Source: Enterobacterales bacterium
GTDB taxonomy: Bacteria; Pseudomonadota; Gammaproteobacteria; Enterobacterales; Kangiellaceae
DNA length: 64,000 bases
Assembly: GCA_030949565.1 (NCBI GenBank)
Contig: JAUZSK010000072.1
Span: forward strand, 1 to 64,000
Direction: 5' to 3'
Below are positions 1 through 11,600 of the stretch, piece by piece. How positions within the stretch are numbered: the stretch's first letter is position 1; each line of letters begins with the position of its first letter. The notes beneath the pieces were generated by a model. That model saw nothing but the letters and a program-made list of their open reading frames with translations. It ran no database searches and was not told the DNA's origin. The translations under genes and the position numbers were made by a program.

Positions 1-1601
1 CGAATCGCTCGGCAACCAAAGAGGATCTTTAATCGCCTCACCCTTGTCTATCGCCGTTTGTACTTTTTTATTATAACCGGCCAAGTTCCTAACCCCTAGC
101 GCCGACATCAAACGATAGCGCCGTTCCATTTCAGCCACCGCCCAGCGTAATGAATTGGCGGCTTCTTTCATATCGGTCACAACCGGCGTTAAAAGATGTG
201 GGATGCCTTCATAGACCGATAGTTCTAACATTTTAGGATCGATCATAATCATCCTCACCTCTTTAGGTGACGACTTATATAAAATACTGACCAGCATGGC
301 ATTGAGTCCCACCGATTTACCGGAGCCGGTGGTTCCCGCAACTAACAAATGCGGCATTTTGGTTAGGTCAATGACCGTTGGAGCGCCGGAAATATCTTTG
401 CCTAGCGCCATAGTCAATGAGGATTTCGACTCATCGAAAGCACGACTAGCGATGACTTCCTTTAAGCGAACAATTTCACGATGCTCGTTAGGCACTTCAA
501 TACCAATATAGGGTTTGCCCGGAATCACTTCCACCACTCTCACGCTTGTAGTGGATAAAGCCCTTGCCATATCCTTGGCTAAACCGGTAATTTTCGCGAC
601 TTTAATACCAGCGGCCAAATCAATTTCGAAACGCGTTATCACGGGACCAGGATGAACTGCAACCACACTGGCCTGTATTCCGAAATCGGCCAGTTTCAAC
701 TCCACTAAACGAGACAAGGCTTGTAGTGCATCTTCTGGTAAGCTATGGATATGTCCGCTTGGCTCATCAAGTAGTCTAACTTGCGGTAATTCACCAATTT
801 CTTCATCGTCAAATAAACTGGTTTGACGTTCTTTTTCTTCACGTAAACTGGGTTCAATGCGCTTAATTTCTTTAGCAATTTTCACAGGTTTTCGTTGTTC
901 AATTTTAGTCTTCTTTTTAATAAAGACCTCTTCACGTTGCTGCTTGACCTCTTTTTGCGCTTTACGATCACGATAGCTATCAAGCCATTCTCGATATTTA
1001 GCAGCTATCCAACTCCCCCCTTCTAAGGTTATTTTTCCAATCCAATCCATCAGTTTAAACCAAGATAAACCGGTGAATAGGGTTAAGGAGGCGAAGAAGG
1101 AAGCGACCAAAAGAAGTGTTGCGCCCACCGGATTAAACCAGCTAACAAAATAGTTGGATACTATTTTACCAACAATGCCTCCGGCCATATAACCAGCGGA
1201 ACTTGACGGCTCAACAAAGTGCAACGGCTATAGCTGTCACCTAGTAGCAATGTTAGCAATAAAGCCAAACAGTCTGAAATGACCAAAACAACCAGCTGTT
1301 ATGGCAACACATTTCTTCGCTCTCGGTAGAGCAGGTAACCGGAATAAACTAACATATAGGGAAATAAAAAGGCAAAATAACCAATAGATCTCTAAAAAAA
1401 GACTTGCAATCCATGCACCTGCAACACCGCTAGCGTTTTTAATATGCACCACATTGCTCACCGATTTCCATGCCAGGGATCTTGCGAAGAATAACTCCAC
1501 AAGGATATCAATAAAAACAGTGCTAACGCCGAAAGCAGGATAAAACTTCCTTCTTTTAAGCGCACCATTAACAGCTGTGATATTTGTTGCTTACTTTCCA
1601 T
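1..1601 (-). CDS. ftsK: DNA translocase FtsK, N-terminal and start of motor domain (partial, frameshifted)
   Basis: FtsK is the septal, membrane-anchored DNA pump that clears and dimer-resolves chromosomes at division. The gene runs off the left edge, so the rest of the motor and the gamma domain are missing. Reading leftwards from ATG at 1599-1601 there are hydrophobic N-terminal segments, a charged linker (about 830-1000), then the motor with Walker A GTTGSGKS near 312-340 and the FtsK hallmark [17 protein letters not shown] near 180-250. Between about 1200 and 1480 the membrane domain is broken by several one-base indels: the frames can be joined ([12 protein letters not shown], then [12 protein letters not shown]), so I read one gene with sequence errors. 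Next to lrp, as in many gammaproteobacteria. Identity is certain. Confidence 0.93.
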
Positions 1602-1670
1602 TGTTTCTCGTTATTAAAAATAAAAATGATTCATGGTTAATTGCCTATTATCGATAGTAGCAAAATCCGC

Positions 1671-2150
1671 TTAGATAATTGGTAAATTGCGACTTTCTTT
1701 CACCTCTTCCATCACTACATAGGTTCGTGAACCGCTGACGCCAGGTAAGGTTAAAAGGGTTTCACCAAGTAGTTTTCGATAGGCCACCATATCGGCGACA
1801 CGGGCTTTAACAAGATAGTCAAAGTCCCCTGATACAAGATGACACTCTAACACTTGAGGTAGTTCAATAACAGCCTTTTTAAACTGCTCAAACACGTCCG
1901 GTGAGGTGTGATTTAAGCGTATTTCTACAAATACTAACAGTGCCGCTTGTAATTTTAGCCGGAGCCAAAACGGCTTCATAGGCCAATATAAAGCCATCAC
2001 TTTCAAGGCGTTTTACTCGCTCTAAACAGGGTGTTGCACTGAGATCCGACGCGCCGCGACAATTCAATGTTTGCTAAGTCGCCCATCCGATTGCAGTTCG
2101 CGCAATATGGAGCGATCGATACGGTCTAATTGACGAAAATTGGTTTGCAT
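1671..2150 (-). CDS. lrp: Lrp-family leucine-responsive regulator (frameshifted)
   Basis: Lrp/AsnC-type transcription factor. The C-terminal RAM ligand-binding half is intact (1671 to about 1950; ECHLVSGDFDYLVKARV, then SRTYVVMEE). The N-terminal HTH half is recognisable only by switching frames: from ATG at 2148-2150 it reads QLDRIDRSILRELQSDGR, then NIELSRRVG, then ATPCLERVKRLESDGF. At least three indels are needed in about 200 bases. The adjoining ftsK and ald have the same kind of damage, so sequence error is likelier than gene decay. It is divergent from ald, a common arrangement in which an Lrp protein controls alanine dehydrogenase. Total length fits a normal Lrp of about 155-160 residues. 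Confidence 0.88.
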
Positions 2151-2406
2151 TTCCACCCGAATAAAACACCTAAGGTTAAATCCACCATTCAAGGCTGCTA
2201 CGATCTTTACATTTAACTACAAGTTATATATTTAACTAGCATCTGCCACTATTTTAGTTAATTATATCGTATATGCGCTAATTATAGCAAGTTATTCTAC
2301 CAAAGCTCGGTATATACTAGCGCAATATTTCAAGTGGCTTACCGGAGTCAAACAGCCAAGAATTGTATCAGCCCTTTTAACAAGGGTCGTCAATCGGAGA
2401 CAGAAA
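2151..2406. promoter_or_regulatory. Divergent lrp-ald intergenic control region
   Basis: A 256-base AT-rich gap between the divergent lrp and ald starts. It must hold both promoters, and by analogy with other Lrp-ald pairs probably Lrp sites. I see AT-rich stretches around 2215-2320 but cannot assign exact boxes. A purine-rich ribosome site (GGAGACAG) lies just before the ald ATG. Confidence 0.45.
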
Positions 2407-3533
2407 ATGCTTATCGGTGTACCTAAAGAGATTAAAAACCATGAATATCGTGTCGGTATGATCCCGGCGTCGGCGCAGTGAACTCATTAGCCACGGTCAT
2501 CAAGTCTTAGTTGAAACCAGCGCCGGTTGCGGCATCGGGTTTAGTGATGATGACTATCGCAACATTGGCGCACAAATAGCCAGTTCAGCCAGTGAAGTAT
2601 TTGAAAAAGCTGAGATGATTGTTAAAGTCAAAGAACCTTTGACTCAAGAACGCGCCATGCTTCGACCCGATCAGATCTTATTTACTTATTTACATTTAGC
2701 ACCTGATTTAGCACAAACTCAAGATCTGATCAAAAGCAAAGCCGTTTGTATCGCCTACGAAACAGTGACATCCGATAATGGCAGTCTTCCATTTGTTAGC
2801 ACCTATGTCAGAAGTGGCTGGACGCATGTCTATTCAAGCCGGCGCTCAATGTTTAGAAAAATCTCATGCCGGTCGCGGTATGCTGCTCGGTGGTGTACCT
2901 GGGCGTATCACCGGCGAAAGTAGTCATCATTGGTGGCGGAGTGGTTGGTTCAAACGCCGCCCAAATGGCGATTGGAATGGGCGCCAATGTGGTCATTCTT
3001 GATCGTTCAATTGATGTGTTACGCCGATTTAGATGCACAATTTGGAGCCCAACTTGAGACCGTTTTCTCTAGCAAAGATGCCTTGGATAAACATGTCTTA
3101 TCGGCAGACTTAGTGATTGGCGGCGTATTAATCCCCGGGGCTGCCGCGCCCAAAGCTAGTGACCGAAGACATGATAAAACGCATGAAGCCCGGCGCCGCA
3201 GTAGTTGATGTTGCCATTGACCAAGGTGGTTGTTTTGCCACCTCTCACGCAACTAACCCATGCTGACCCCACCTACATCGTGGACGATGTGGTTCATTAT
3301 TGTGTTGCTAATATGCCGGGCGCCGTTCCTCGCACTTCAACCTTTGCCCTGAACAATGCCACCCTGCCCTTTATCATCAGTATTGCCAATAAGGGTTATC
3401 AGGCAGCGCTAGAAGTCCGATCATCATCTTATGAACGGCCTACAACGTGCACAAGGGTGTGGTTACCTGTGAAAGTGTCGCAACTAATCTGGATTTTGAC
3501 TTTGTTGCACCTCAAGATGCTGTTAAGCTATAG
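2407..3533 (+). CDS. ald: Alanine dehydrogenase (frameshifted in this sequence)
   Basis: NAD-dependent alanine dehydrogenase converts L-alanine to pyruvate and ammonia in the cytoplasm. From ATG 2407 the protein begins [20 protein letters not shown], and joined frames give the full family pattern: [16 protein letters not shown], the catalytic-region [11 protein letters not shown], the Rossmann [43 protein letters not shown] and a C-terminal [11 protein letters not shown] ending at TAG 3531-3533. About eight or nine one-base indels interrupt it (for example near 2476, 2790, 2909, 3027, 3150, 3255, 3408), roughly one per 120 bases. Every conserved block survives, so I read a functional gene poorly sequenced. 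Divergent from lrp, its probable regulator. Confidence 0.9.
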
Positions 3534-3571
3534 CTAACAAATGACTAAACAGATAACCTAAAGGTCGCAGC

Positions 3572-4124
3572 ATGGCATCGCTTCAAGAACAACTTCTAAA
3601 AAGCAGGCCTTGTCTCTAAAGACAAGGCCACAAAAATTAAAAGTGCTAAACGTAAACAAGCAAAAATCAATAAAAAACATAAACTCCATCAGGAAGATGA
3701 AAGCAAATTGGCCGCCGAAAAATTGATGGCTGAAAAAGCTGAAAAAGCTCGCCAATTAAACCAGCAAAAAAATCAACAAGCCGAACAAGTTGCTATCTTG
3801 GCACAAATTAAACAACTGATTGAAACCAATCGACAAGATCATGGAAAACCACAAGTTAGTTTTAATTTTGAAGACAAGGGTAAGATCAAAAAACTTGAGG
3901 TGTCACAGAAAATACACCATCACATCACTAGTGGGTTGCTAGCGATTGCCCGTATTGAAAATATTAACCAAAGTAACGACTACGCACTAGTACCAAAAAT
4001 GGTTGCGGAAAAAATTCAGCAGCGCTCAGCCGATCATATCATCGAAATCAAACTGGAGCAGGAAATTACCAGTGAAGATGATCCCTATGCTGATTACCAG
4101 ATACCGGATGATTTGATGTGGTAG
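3572..4124 (+). CDS. DUF2058 (YaiL-like) domain protein, one frameshift
   Basis: A lysine- and glutamine-rich small protein of the DUF2058 family, whose molecular role is unknown. ATG 3572 gives MASLQEQLLK; an A5 run at 3598-3602 then throws the frame, and with one A fewer it continues AGLVSKDKATKIKSAKRKQ into the open frame that ends at 4124. The length (553 = 184 codons plus 1) fits a single inserted base. The N-terminal half is highly charged and probably coiled coil; the C-terminal half (VSFNFEDKGKIKKLEV, then DPYADYQIPDDLMW) is the conserved domain. It follows ald by 38 bases on the same strand. Confidence 0.75.
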
Positions 4125-4161
4125 CTTCACGTTGCGAATGATAAAAATTAAGCTTTTACTG

Positions 4162-4597
4162 TTATTTAACAACCGCAATACACTCAACCTCAACCCGTGC
4201 GTTTAGACCCAATCCGCTACCGGCCAACGCACTGCGGGCGGGAAAGTTATTTTTAAAATAGCGACGGTAAATAGTATTAAATTGCCCCCACTCTTTGATA
4301 TCTGCTAAAAATACCGTGCATTTAGCAACCTTGTCGAGGCTTGAATGATGTTTGTTGAGAGTCGCACTAATATTTTCCATTAACTGCTTGGTTTCCGCTT
4401 CAATACCGCCAGTCACTAGGTGACCCGTTTTGGGATCAACACCAAGCTCACCAGATAGAAACAAAAGATTACCTACTTGGGTGACCTTAGAAAAGGGCAG
4501 GTCTTTGAAAGCCCCCGTTTTATCTTTATAAAATATAATCTCAGTCGCGAGACTTTGAAAACACACCAATGATAACAACAACAAAAATAAGACGCAT
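4162..4597 (-). CDS. Exported RidA-family (YjgF/UK114) protein
   Basis: RidA proteins are trimeric enamine/imine deaminases. Conserved blocks are visible: LPFSKVTQVGNLLFLSGELG, a central TKQLMENI helix, KCTVFLADIKEW, and the C-terminal FPARSALAGSGLGLNARVEVECIAV with the arginine of the active-site carboxylate pocket. Unlike cytosolic RidA there is a hydrophobic leader. The ATG at 4595-4597 is one base out of frame, but shortening the T5 run (4583-4587) by one gives MRLILLLLSLVCFQSLATE, a good Sec signal peptide with cleavage after SLA. So the start is probably 4597 with an indel; the in-frame alternative is TTG at 4584. Monocistronic. Confidence 0.82.
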
Positions 4598-4696
4598 ATT
4601 ATTTACCCCAATTGATTGAATTGACCTAACCGATAGTATCATAAAGCACAATAGTCTAGAAATTATCTACCAAAAATAGGGGCTTATTCATCGCCA

Positions 4697-5476
4697 TCAA
4701 TAAAGATAGCGTGCACCTATACGATATCCTGGGTCTGAACCCTGTTTATAGCTTGAATGGAGTAGTGTTTTATTGTCAATAATACAAATTTCACCGTTTC
4801 CCGTGGGGGCATTCCAAGCCTGTTCTAGAAATAATGTACCGAATAGATTTTGTAAGTTTTGATTATGAAATATTTCATATTTACCACGCCGACCTTGTTC
4901 ATGACCGTCAAATAAACCTTCTACTCGACCCTGTAAATAGGCAATTGCGTTATCAATAAAAAGAGTAGAAGCCGTTCTTGGCGCTTGCTGCTCTTTCACT
5001 CGCGGACTTCGAGTATACATTGAATAATGATTGTCATGAATATCATGACGGTCGCGATGAAAATTGAGATGTGCAAAATTGTTAAAATGATTTAAGTCAC
5101 GGATCTCTTGATCCAGTTCACAATTAATAAAGGACACCACCCCAAATCTGTCAATCAGCTGTTTTATCTCAGCAATAAGATCCATATTTTGATCGTGCAA
5201 ATATAAATTAGCCGACTGATTTAAGCAGATTCTAATACCAAAATAATAAAAACCAAAAGCATTCGGAATATTGGCTTGTTGGCACAGCATTTTGGGATCT
5301 TGTTGTAGAAGAGCCTGATAGTGTTTACTGATGAAATGCGGGTAATTGGGTATTTGAATCTCTATTTGATAATCATGGGACGCCCTTTTATTCTGCATTC
5401 CTGGAACAGACTTGAGTATTCTTTCAACCCATCGATAAGCATCATGGCTAGTATTAAAACAAACGGCGTGACTCAT
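4697..5476 (-). CDS. Probable Fe(II)/2-oxoglutarate-dependent oxygenase (TauD/clavaminate-synthase-like)
   Basis: A 259-residue protein I do not recognise as a named family. It has the layout of a 2-oxoglutarate oxygenase jelly roll: an HxD pair (H140-R-D142 in NFHRDRHD), a distal histidine in IIDNKTLLH (H240), and a downstream arginine (R253 in YRIGARYLY) that would bind the 2-oxoglutarate carboxylate. The DN-x3-LH pattern is typical of TauD-like enzymes. Its ATG overlaps the stop of the upstream cysteine-rich gene (ATGA at 5473-5476), so the two are translationally coupled and probably work together. The substrate is unknown; the cysteine-rich partner is an obvious candidate. Fold assignment is from motifs only. 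Confidence 0.6.
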   Translation of the reverse strand: MSHAVCFNTSHDAYRWVERILKSVPGMQNKRASHDYQIEIQIPNYPHFISKHYQALLQQDPKMLCQQANIPNAFGFYYFGIRICLNQSANLYLHDQNMDLIAEIKQLIDRFGVVSFINCELDQEIRDLNHFNNFAHLNFHRDRHDIHDNHYSMYTRSPRVKEQQAPRTASTLFIDNAIAYLQGRVEGLFDGHEQGRRGKYEIFHNQNLQNLFGTLFLEQAWNAPTGNGEICIIDNKTLLHSSYKQGSDPGYRIGARYLY

Positions 5477-6144
5477 CCGCTATGGCTCCGGATCAACTCA
5501 CGATCCTTTAGTTTTTGTAAATGGGTTTGATATTCAATACACCCTACTAATAGATCATCGCCAATCTGATCTGCTATCACTTCTAGATCCTGTTGTAATC
5601 CTTCAAGAAGAGACCGGTCTTGTATATCAGGGTTAAGATTTTCAATATTTAAATCAGGTTTGATGCTAAAAGCATTTAATAGACTATCCCGACTAGAATA
5701 GGAGGCGACTATTTGCCAAGTATATTGAACTTGTCTTTTGGCTTTAAAGACACCTATCGCTTCGTCCATTAATCGTACTAAACACATAGAATCGGTGTAA
5801 AACCAAACCTGTGGGATTTTTATCAGTCGCTGCTGACTATCGGTATGGCCTTCACAAGACCAACAAGGTTCGCAGACATTCATTGAACGAAGAGCAAAGA
5901 CTAAAGGCAATACCTTTTGTTCTATTGGGTAGCGATCTTTTTCGGATGATAGCTGCGCCGCAGCCTGTGGACATTGAGGGTTACAATCACAATTACAGTG
6001 TCTAGACGCTGAGCAAGAGCAACGCTGGGTACAACCGGGGCAAGGACGAGTGTTATTAATTTGTAAAGTGTCAATCAATAGCCCCACGTCTGTTAGACTA
6101 TGATAAAGTGCTTTCAAACGGATCTTGGGTTGATTTATTTTCAT
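5473..6144 (-). CDS. Cysteine-rich protein of unknown function, coupled to the oxygenase
   Basis: A 223-residue protein with eleven cysteines in its first 100 residues: C35, 38, 42, 44, 50, 52, 54, 58 (CPGCTQRCSC ... CNCDCNPQC) and C91, 94, 97 (CEPCWSCEGH). This spacing suggests metal binding, either zinc clusters or Fe-S. No signal peptide or membrane segment is seen. The middle (KIPQVWFYTDSMCLVRLM) and the helical C-terminus look like a conserved globular domain. It is first in a two-gene operon with the probable oxygenase, overlapping by four bases. I have an impression that similar proteins occur elsewhere in proteobacteria but cannot name a family. Confidence 0.65.
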   Translation of the reverse strand: MKINQPKIRLKALYHSLTDVGLLIDTLQINNTRPCPGCTQRCSCSASRHCNCDCNPQCPQAAAQLSSEKDRYPIEQKVLPLVFALRSMNVCEPCWSCEGHTDSQQRLIKIPQVWFYTDSMCLVRLMDEAIGVFKAKRQVQYTWQIVASYSSRDSLLNAFSIKPDLNIENLNPDIQDRSLLEGLQQDLEVIADQIGDDLLVGCIEYQTHLQKLKDRELIRSHSG

Positions 6145-6262
6145 AGGGTGCAGCCAATCGCTCGATTACACTAAGCTTAGCTGGAAAATTCTATTTCTCA
6201 AGCTAAGCCCCTTTAGAAACATTCAATATCAAAATTCGACACCTTGAAAAAATAGTATTTAG

Positions 6263-7306
<1,044 letters not shown>

Positions 7307-7418
7307 GCAGTTTCAAAAAAGACAGTCTAAGAGTTGATTAACACCATTAGGGTAATTGCTCAAAAATAAGCTAAAATAAGCTAAAATAATATTTTTTAAA
7401 CACTAGAGAAATTAATTT

Positions 7419-7910
7419 ATGATAACCATTCATACCAACCTTGGTGAAATCAAGGTAAAACTACATGCTGATAAAGCACCTGAAACCATTAAGAACTTTT
7501 TATCCTATGTTGATTCAGGACACTATGAAGGCACTGTCTTTCACCGAGTGATTGAAAACTTTATGGTCCAAGGTGGTGGCTTTGACCAAGAAATGAATTT
7601 AAAAGCAACAGCAAACAGGGTTAAATGTGAGTCCAATAATGGGCTTTCCAATAAGGTTGGAACCCTAGCCATGGCTCGTACCAGTGATCCGCATTCAGCG
7701 ACTTGTCAGTTTTTTATTAATACCAAAGACAATGACTTTTTGGATTTCAGTGCAGAAACTATGCAAGGTTGGGGCTATTGCGTTTTCGGTGAGGTAACCG
7801 ATGGTATGGCAGTGGTTAATCAAATTAAAATGGTTGAAACGGGCTTTACAGCGGGTATGAAAGATGTACCGCTGGAGCCGGTGGTTATCAATAAAATTAC
7901 CAAAGACTAA
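7419..7910 (+). CDS. ppiB: Cytoplasmic peptidyl-prolyl cis-trans isomerase B (cyclophilin)
   Basis: A 163-residue cyclophilin that speeds proline isomerisation. Visible motifs: TVFHRVIENFMVQGGG (catalytic Arg and the substrate loop), LAMARTSDPHSATCQFFIN, and GYCVFGEVTDGM. No signal peptide, so PpiB rather than periplasmic PpiA. The 112-base gap from trxB holds a short tandem repeat of AATAAGCTAAA (about 7365-7386). It is followed after 30 bases by lpxH, the same ppiB-lpxH order as in E. coli. Confidence 0.96.
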   Translation: MITIHTNLGEIKVKLHADKAPETIKNFLSYVDSGHYEGTVFHRVIENFMVQGGGFDQEMNLKATANRVKCESNNGLSNKVGTLAMARTSDPHSATCQFFINTKDNDFLDFSAETMQGWGYCVFGEVTDGMAVVNQIKMVETGFTAGMKDVPLEPVVINKITKD

Positions 7911-7940
7911 TTCTTGCTATTCATTTTCATCAATTAGGGA

Positions 7941-8687
7941 ATGACACTCGTGTTGCACTTTATTTCTGATTTACATTTGTGTCATCAACAACCTCAGCTG
8001 CTTAAGCTGTTTAAGCACTATATGCAGGAAATCGCTCCCACCAGTGATCAACTTTATATACTAGGCGACCTATTTGAAGTATGGCTAGGCGATGATGCGG
8101 TTAATGCAAATCTGCCGGATTCAGATATCTATCAACAATCAATTCAATTAATTCGAGACTACAGCGATAATCAGGGTGACGTATTTGTTATGCATGGCAA
8201 TCGTGATTTTTTACTTGCCACTGATTTCGCTAAACAATCTGGAGCAAGTCTATTACCCGAAGTCTATATTCTGGAGTTGTTTAATAAAAAAATTGGTTTG
8301 ATGCACGGCGATAGTCTTTGTACCGATGATACTGATTATCAAGCTTTTAAAACCATGGTTAGAGATCCAATTTGGCAACAGGATTTTCTAAAGTTGGATT
8401 TAGATAAGCGCGTGCAAATAGCCAGCGCTCTAAGGCAACAAAGTCAGCAGCAACAAAAACAAAAAACCATGACGATTATGGATGTTAACACAGATGCTGT
8501 AATCAATATTATGCAAACTGAACAGCTCGACATCTTAATTCATGGACATACTCACCGACAAAAAACTCATTCGCTAAAAATATCACCCAAAAATGTTCAG
8601 CGAATAGTGCTTAGTGACTGGAATCAACAGGGTTTTTATCTAGCCATGGACGAACAAGGTTTTAGCGAAAATTATTTTAATTGTTAG
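7941..8687 (+). CDS. lpxH: UDP-2,3-diacylglucosamine diphosphatase
   Basis: Lipid A biosynthesis step that hydrolyses UDP-2,3-diacylglucosamine to lipid X at the inner face of the inner membrane. A 248-residue calcineurin-like metallophosphoesterase with the metal ligands in order: FISDLHL (DxH), GDLFEVWLGDD, MHGNRDF (GNHD-type), LMHGDSLCTDD and HGHTHRQ. It lies in the ppiB-lpxH unit and ends four bases into the convergent AddA-like gene (8684-8687), leaving no separate terminator between them. Confidence 0.95.
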   Translation: MTLVLHFISDLHLCHQQPQLLKLFKHYMQEIAPTSDQLYILGDLFEVWLGDDAVNANLPDSDIYQQSIQLIRDYSDNQGDVFVMHGNRDFLLATDFAKQSGASLLPEVYILELFNKKIGLMHGDSLCTDDTDYQAFKTMVRDPIWQQDFLKLDLDKRVQIASALRQQSQQQQKQKTMTIMDVNTDAVINIMQTEQLDILIHGHTHRQKTHSLKISPKNVQRIVLSDWNQQGFYLAMDEQGFSENYFNC

Positions 8688-11600
8688 CGCTCATCAATCA
8701 CAATGGCTAAATGACTAATCATTGGAAAATAAAGCGCTGCGACGATTGAGCGCGTTTCCATTTTCCTAAATAGATCAGCATAACTTTCTAACTGAGGTTT
8801 GTATTGTTTTATCTGCTGTTCAATAAAATCCTCTTGTGTCTGATTGGCTTCTGGTTCAGAAGATTTATAATCAATAATCCAACGCAGATCCTTTTCAATA
8901 AAACAGCGATCTACAATTCGCGTTTGAACAATATTGCTGACCGATTTTTGTAAAACCAACTCGCTGGCGGCATCAGTTTTATGAGAAAGAATAAAGCGCC
9001 CCTTGTCATCTTGTAAGCTTTGTTCAACCGCCTTCTGCACTTTTTTAGTATAATAATCCAGCTCAGGATTATTGACCTTTAAACCGGCTTGCACCAATTG
9101 TCCACGGCTTAAACCAAGCCAATTACTGGGTAACCTCTTAGGCAACTGTGGCTGTTGGCTCAACCATTCAAATTGAGCATGGATTACCCGCCCAATAATC
9201 GCAGCACTTTGATGATTATCTAACGATTCAGTTAAAACGCTGGATTGAGTGTTAGATTGGCTACTGGATTGATCGGCGTAATTTCGCCGTGCTAATACTA
9301 ATGGATTGGCATTTAATGCAAACTGTTCCACTGCCGTTTGGCTATCAACCTGATTAAGGAGTACATTAATATCCTGTGCTACCTGCTGCTGACTAGCCAC
9401 AAACTGCAAATCACATTGTTTTATTTTTCGTGTAGGAAAAATATAACTCAACTGCTGTTTTGCTGTCGTCAACCTTTCAACATTCTGTAAATCCGTTTCT
9501 AGAATATTCTGCACCGAGTCGCTCCTTTCCTCTTCAATACTTAGCTTGTTTGCTGCTGAGGAAATTGATGAGGAATTATGGATGATTTCCAATTGTTCTA
9601 AACTAGGCCAAAGCAAACTAAGAAAAGAACCTTTCACGGGTGGTTTATACTGCTGAAAAGGTGGTAACTGTTGCTCGGTATCACCCTCGTCTATTTCCAT
9701 TTTTTCAACACGACAAAATGCATAGAGCTTAGTTTTAGCCCGCGTTGCTGCAACATAAAGTAGCCTTTGTAATTCGAAAACGCTTTTTTGTTTTTCTAGA
9801 TCGCCAATGTAATCATACAATGGATCATTTTCTTCACCCGTTTCTTTGGATAAAGCAAGAATATGGGTCGCACTACCCTGATCATTCACCAGCTCAGTCC
9901 ATTTGAGCAATGGCGCATCATGTCGACCGCTTTTTCTGTGAATTTGCGGCAAAATAACCTTATCAAATTCAAGACCTTTGGATTTATGAATGGTCATTAT
10001 TTGAACCTGCTGATCTGCACTTGGATCGGGAGCAGAATAAAGTTCATTGAGAGCTTCAAACAATGGCTCCCGTTGTAATAGTTCACCTCCCTGCTGAAAT
10101 TCAACCAAGGTATCCACACAGGTTTCAAGATCCATATAATCAGATTCTAATTGAATTTGGTTGAGCCCACCGACAGCCTTAAAACTACCAAGCAACCATT
10201 TTTTAAATGGTTTACGTGTTTTTTGAGCAATTGCATATTGCAAAATAGGCAACAGTTTCTCCACCCGAGCATGACCTTCGATGGTAAGCATCGATTGATG
10301 ATTTTTCGATGTTTGTAGTAGCTCAGCCAAACACATGAGGTAGTCCTTATTGGATTGCTTGAACATTTTTTCAATCGCAAAAATATCATCCAAAGAAAGT
10401 GCAAACCAAGGTGACCGAAAACAGGCTAACCAAGAAATACTGTCATAAACATCGGTTAAGGCAAGCGCTAATCGAGTCACGTCCTGAACTACCATACGAT
10501 CGGCTAATTTGACTAATTCAACTGCTTGATAGGCTATCTGCTGACGACTTAGTTCAAGACAAAGCTCTCTTACATGACTTTTTGACTTGGCTAGAACAGC
10601 CAAGGTTTCAAGTGTCTTATTTTGTCGATTATCCTGCAGGTGTTGCTTAATAATTTGAAGCATTTTATGCCGTTGTTCAAGACCGTCTTCTTGTTGAGTC
10701 GTTTCTGTATTGATTACGCTGCTTAAGATTTCTACCTTTGAATGGCTGTTTTTAGCGTGAAACGCTACCGATGGCGTGTAGGAAACTGCCGAAAGAAAAA
10801 TATCATCTTGTTCTGGCATAATTTGACTAAATTGCTGATTGACCCAATCAATAATAGCTTCATTTGAGCGAAAGTTAACTTTTAGTTGACGAAATTCTAA
10901 CTGAATATCACCAACACCCTGCTCGATAACCTTAAGAAATAGGCTAACATTCGCATCACGAAATCGATAAATCGACTGCATGGGATCACCCACTAAAAAT
11001 AAACTTTTATTACCGCTATTATCCCAACCACTAGTTAATAGTTTTAATAGTTCAATTTGTGGACTGCTGGTGTCCTGAAATTCATCCAGTAAAATATGCT
11101 CAATCTTATAATCTAAAGCTAAGGCTAAGTCGCTCGGTTCATCACTTGCTCCAAGTGCATTAATGGCCGCTAGACTCAGCTCGCTGAAATCTATTTTATT
11201 TTGTTGCTGAAAAACAAGTCGTAGATGAGCGGCAACATATGGCAGAATTTCAACCACGGCGGTTAAAACGGGGTGCTCAATAGAGCGGCTTAAATCGGTA
11301 GGTATTTTTCGTAGGTCGTCCAAACTTTTTGCGACTTGGTATTGCTCCCTTAAATCATCTAGCATTTCCGTTATACGATCTTTGTTGGCAATAAAAAGTG
11401 CTTCTTGTTCACTATTTATGGCATCCTTGGCAGTCGGGAAACCGTGGCTTTTATTAACCTTTTTATAAAAACCTATTTCACCTTTCTTTAATAGCATTTT
11501 AGCTATGCTCTTCCACAGTATAAAGTCTTCAATAACTGGCGACTTTATCGCAGAAAAATTATGTAGCTGGCATATTTCCTCATCCTGTTTTTTTTCAATC

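Noticed and set aside
2407-3533. ald as a genuine pseudogene
   Set aside because: Only indels, no conserved residue lost, and the adjoining ftsK and lrp show the same damage; sequence error explains it better.
3558-3755. Hydrophobic open frame antisense to the DUF2058 gene
   Set aside because: It is the complement of a lysine-rich coding region, which always looks phenylalanine/leucine-rich in antisense; no ribosome site or conserved pattern.
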